Position numbers and translations under genes: made by a program. Below the pieces are notes generated by a model, which saw nothing but the letters and a program-made list of their open reading frames with translations, made no database searches and was not told where the DNA came from. A stretch of DNA of 64,000 nucleotides from Gammaproteobacteria bacterium (GTDB lineage: Bacteria; Pseudomonadota; Gammaproteobacteria; Burkholderiales; Rhodocyclaceae). This document shows, piece after piece, positions 63,618-64,000 of this stretch. Location of the stretch: positions 1-64,000 of the forward strand of contig JAHJHI010000016.1 in assembly GCA_018824085.1 (NCBI GenBank), in the 5' to 3' direction. Numbering within the stretch: the stretch's first letter is position 1; each line of letters opens with the position of its first letter.

Positions 63618-64000
63618 CCTCGGCCCGGCGCTGGGCCGTGTGTTCGACCGCGTGTTTGCCGGCCTGGAGGAGGCGCGTGCGGCGCATGTCCCGCAGCTCG
63701 TGCCGCGCGAGGTCGGTTCGGTGGTGTCGATCGCCGCGGGCATTGCCCGCGTGAGCGGACTTCCCGGCGTCGGCTTCGAGGAGGTGCTGAAATTTCCGGG
63801 CGAGCAGTACGGCATCGCCTTCAATGTCGACGAGCACGAGATCGGCGTCGTGCTGCTGGGCGAGTACTGGCGGCTGCAGGCGGGTGATGAAGTGCTGCGA
63901 CGCGGCCACGTTGTCGATGTGCCGGTGGGTGAACACCTGATAGGACGGGTCATCGATCCGACCGGCCGCGCGCTCGACGGTCTGGGGCCGGTCGACGCGT
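63604..64000 (+). CDS. atpA: N-type ATPase alpha subunit, N-terminal part (cut by window end)
   Basis: The first 132 codons are present. They cover the beta-barrel domain (VGSVVSIAAGIARVSGLPGVGFEEVLKF, then VVDVPVGEHLIGRVIDPTGRALDG). The nucleotide-binding domain lies beyond the window, where a gamma gene would also be expected. The ATG lies 14 bases before the atpF stop. Confidence 0.95.
   Translation, partial: MDGASLGPALGRVFDRVFAGLEEARAAHVPQLVPREVGSVVSIAAGIARVSGLPGVGFEEVLKFPGEQYGIAFNVDEHEIGVVLLGEYWRLQAGDEVLRRGHVVDVPVGEHLIGRVIDPTGRALDGLGPVDA

Overview
The window reads as a densely coded, GC-rich stretch of a betaproteobacterial chromosome, most like the Rhodocyclales (relatives of Methyloversatilis, Aromatoleum or Azoarcus). 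That placement is inferred from the housekeeping neighbourhoods (ffs-dnaX-ybaB-recR, petABC-sspA-sspB, accA-tilS), from LapD/LapG, and from the pairing of PQQ alcohol dehydrogenases with an Aromatoleum-type tungsten aldehyde oxidoreductase. I see no tRNA, rRNA, insertion sequence or CRISPR array.

Layout. 1-5900: chemotaxis block (end of one receptor, cheW, a second receptor, cheR, cheD, cheB). 6028-9071: TRAP carboxylate transporter dctPQM, closed by a strong terminator. 9283-10449: a third receptor without a periplasmic sensor. 10502-21382: quinoprotein alcohol-oxidation island with two PQQ alcohol dehydrogenases, two c-type cytochromes, a SoxYZ-like carrier, a zinc metallohydrolase, a secreted pentapeptide-repeat protein, a periplasmic binding protein and a sigma-54 activator. 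21576-25813: aldehyde:ferredoxin oxidoreductase operon aorABC plus a MoaD-like fusion. 25894-36357: housekeeping core (SRP RNA, dnaX, ybaB, recR, a CoA-transferase, bc1 complex, sspAB, accA, tilS). 36448-42000: envelope and biofilm genes (CPBP protease, LapG/LapD, an N-acyl amino acid synthase-like GNAT). 41801-53056: alpha-2-macroglobulin, cyclopropane synthase, MscS, Ohr and a class A beta-lactamase. 53408-59209: a gutted VOC gene, DUF488, YlqF GTPase, DUF1223, gamma-glutamyltransferase and a ClC channel. 59353-64000: an N-type ATPase operon, cut by the window edge inside the alpha subunit.

How it fits together. The dehydrogenase at 11749-13611 has the Ca-type active site (Asp-Phe-Ser). The one at 15803-17557 has the second Asp (Asp-Tyr-Asp) that marks lanthanide-dependent enzymes. 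Both would oxidise alcohols in the periplasm and pass electrons to the c-type cytochromes. The aldehydes produced could be taken to acids by the cytoplasmic AOR complex. An AcoR-like sigma-54 activator (17906-19873) lies in the middle of the island. Sequences matching the -24/-12 consensus at exact spacing precede the SoxYZ-like gene, the lanthanide-type dehydrogenase and, with one mismatch, the cytochrome c-550 gene. Dyads of the form TGTnnCAM/KTGnnACA sit near two of these. I infer that this activator controls the island.

Limits. All functional calls come from reading the proteins and recognising family motifs; no database search was run. Start codons were chosen from ribosome-binding sites and overlaps, and uncertain ones are flagged.
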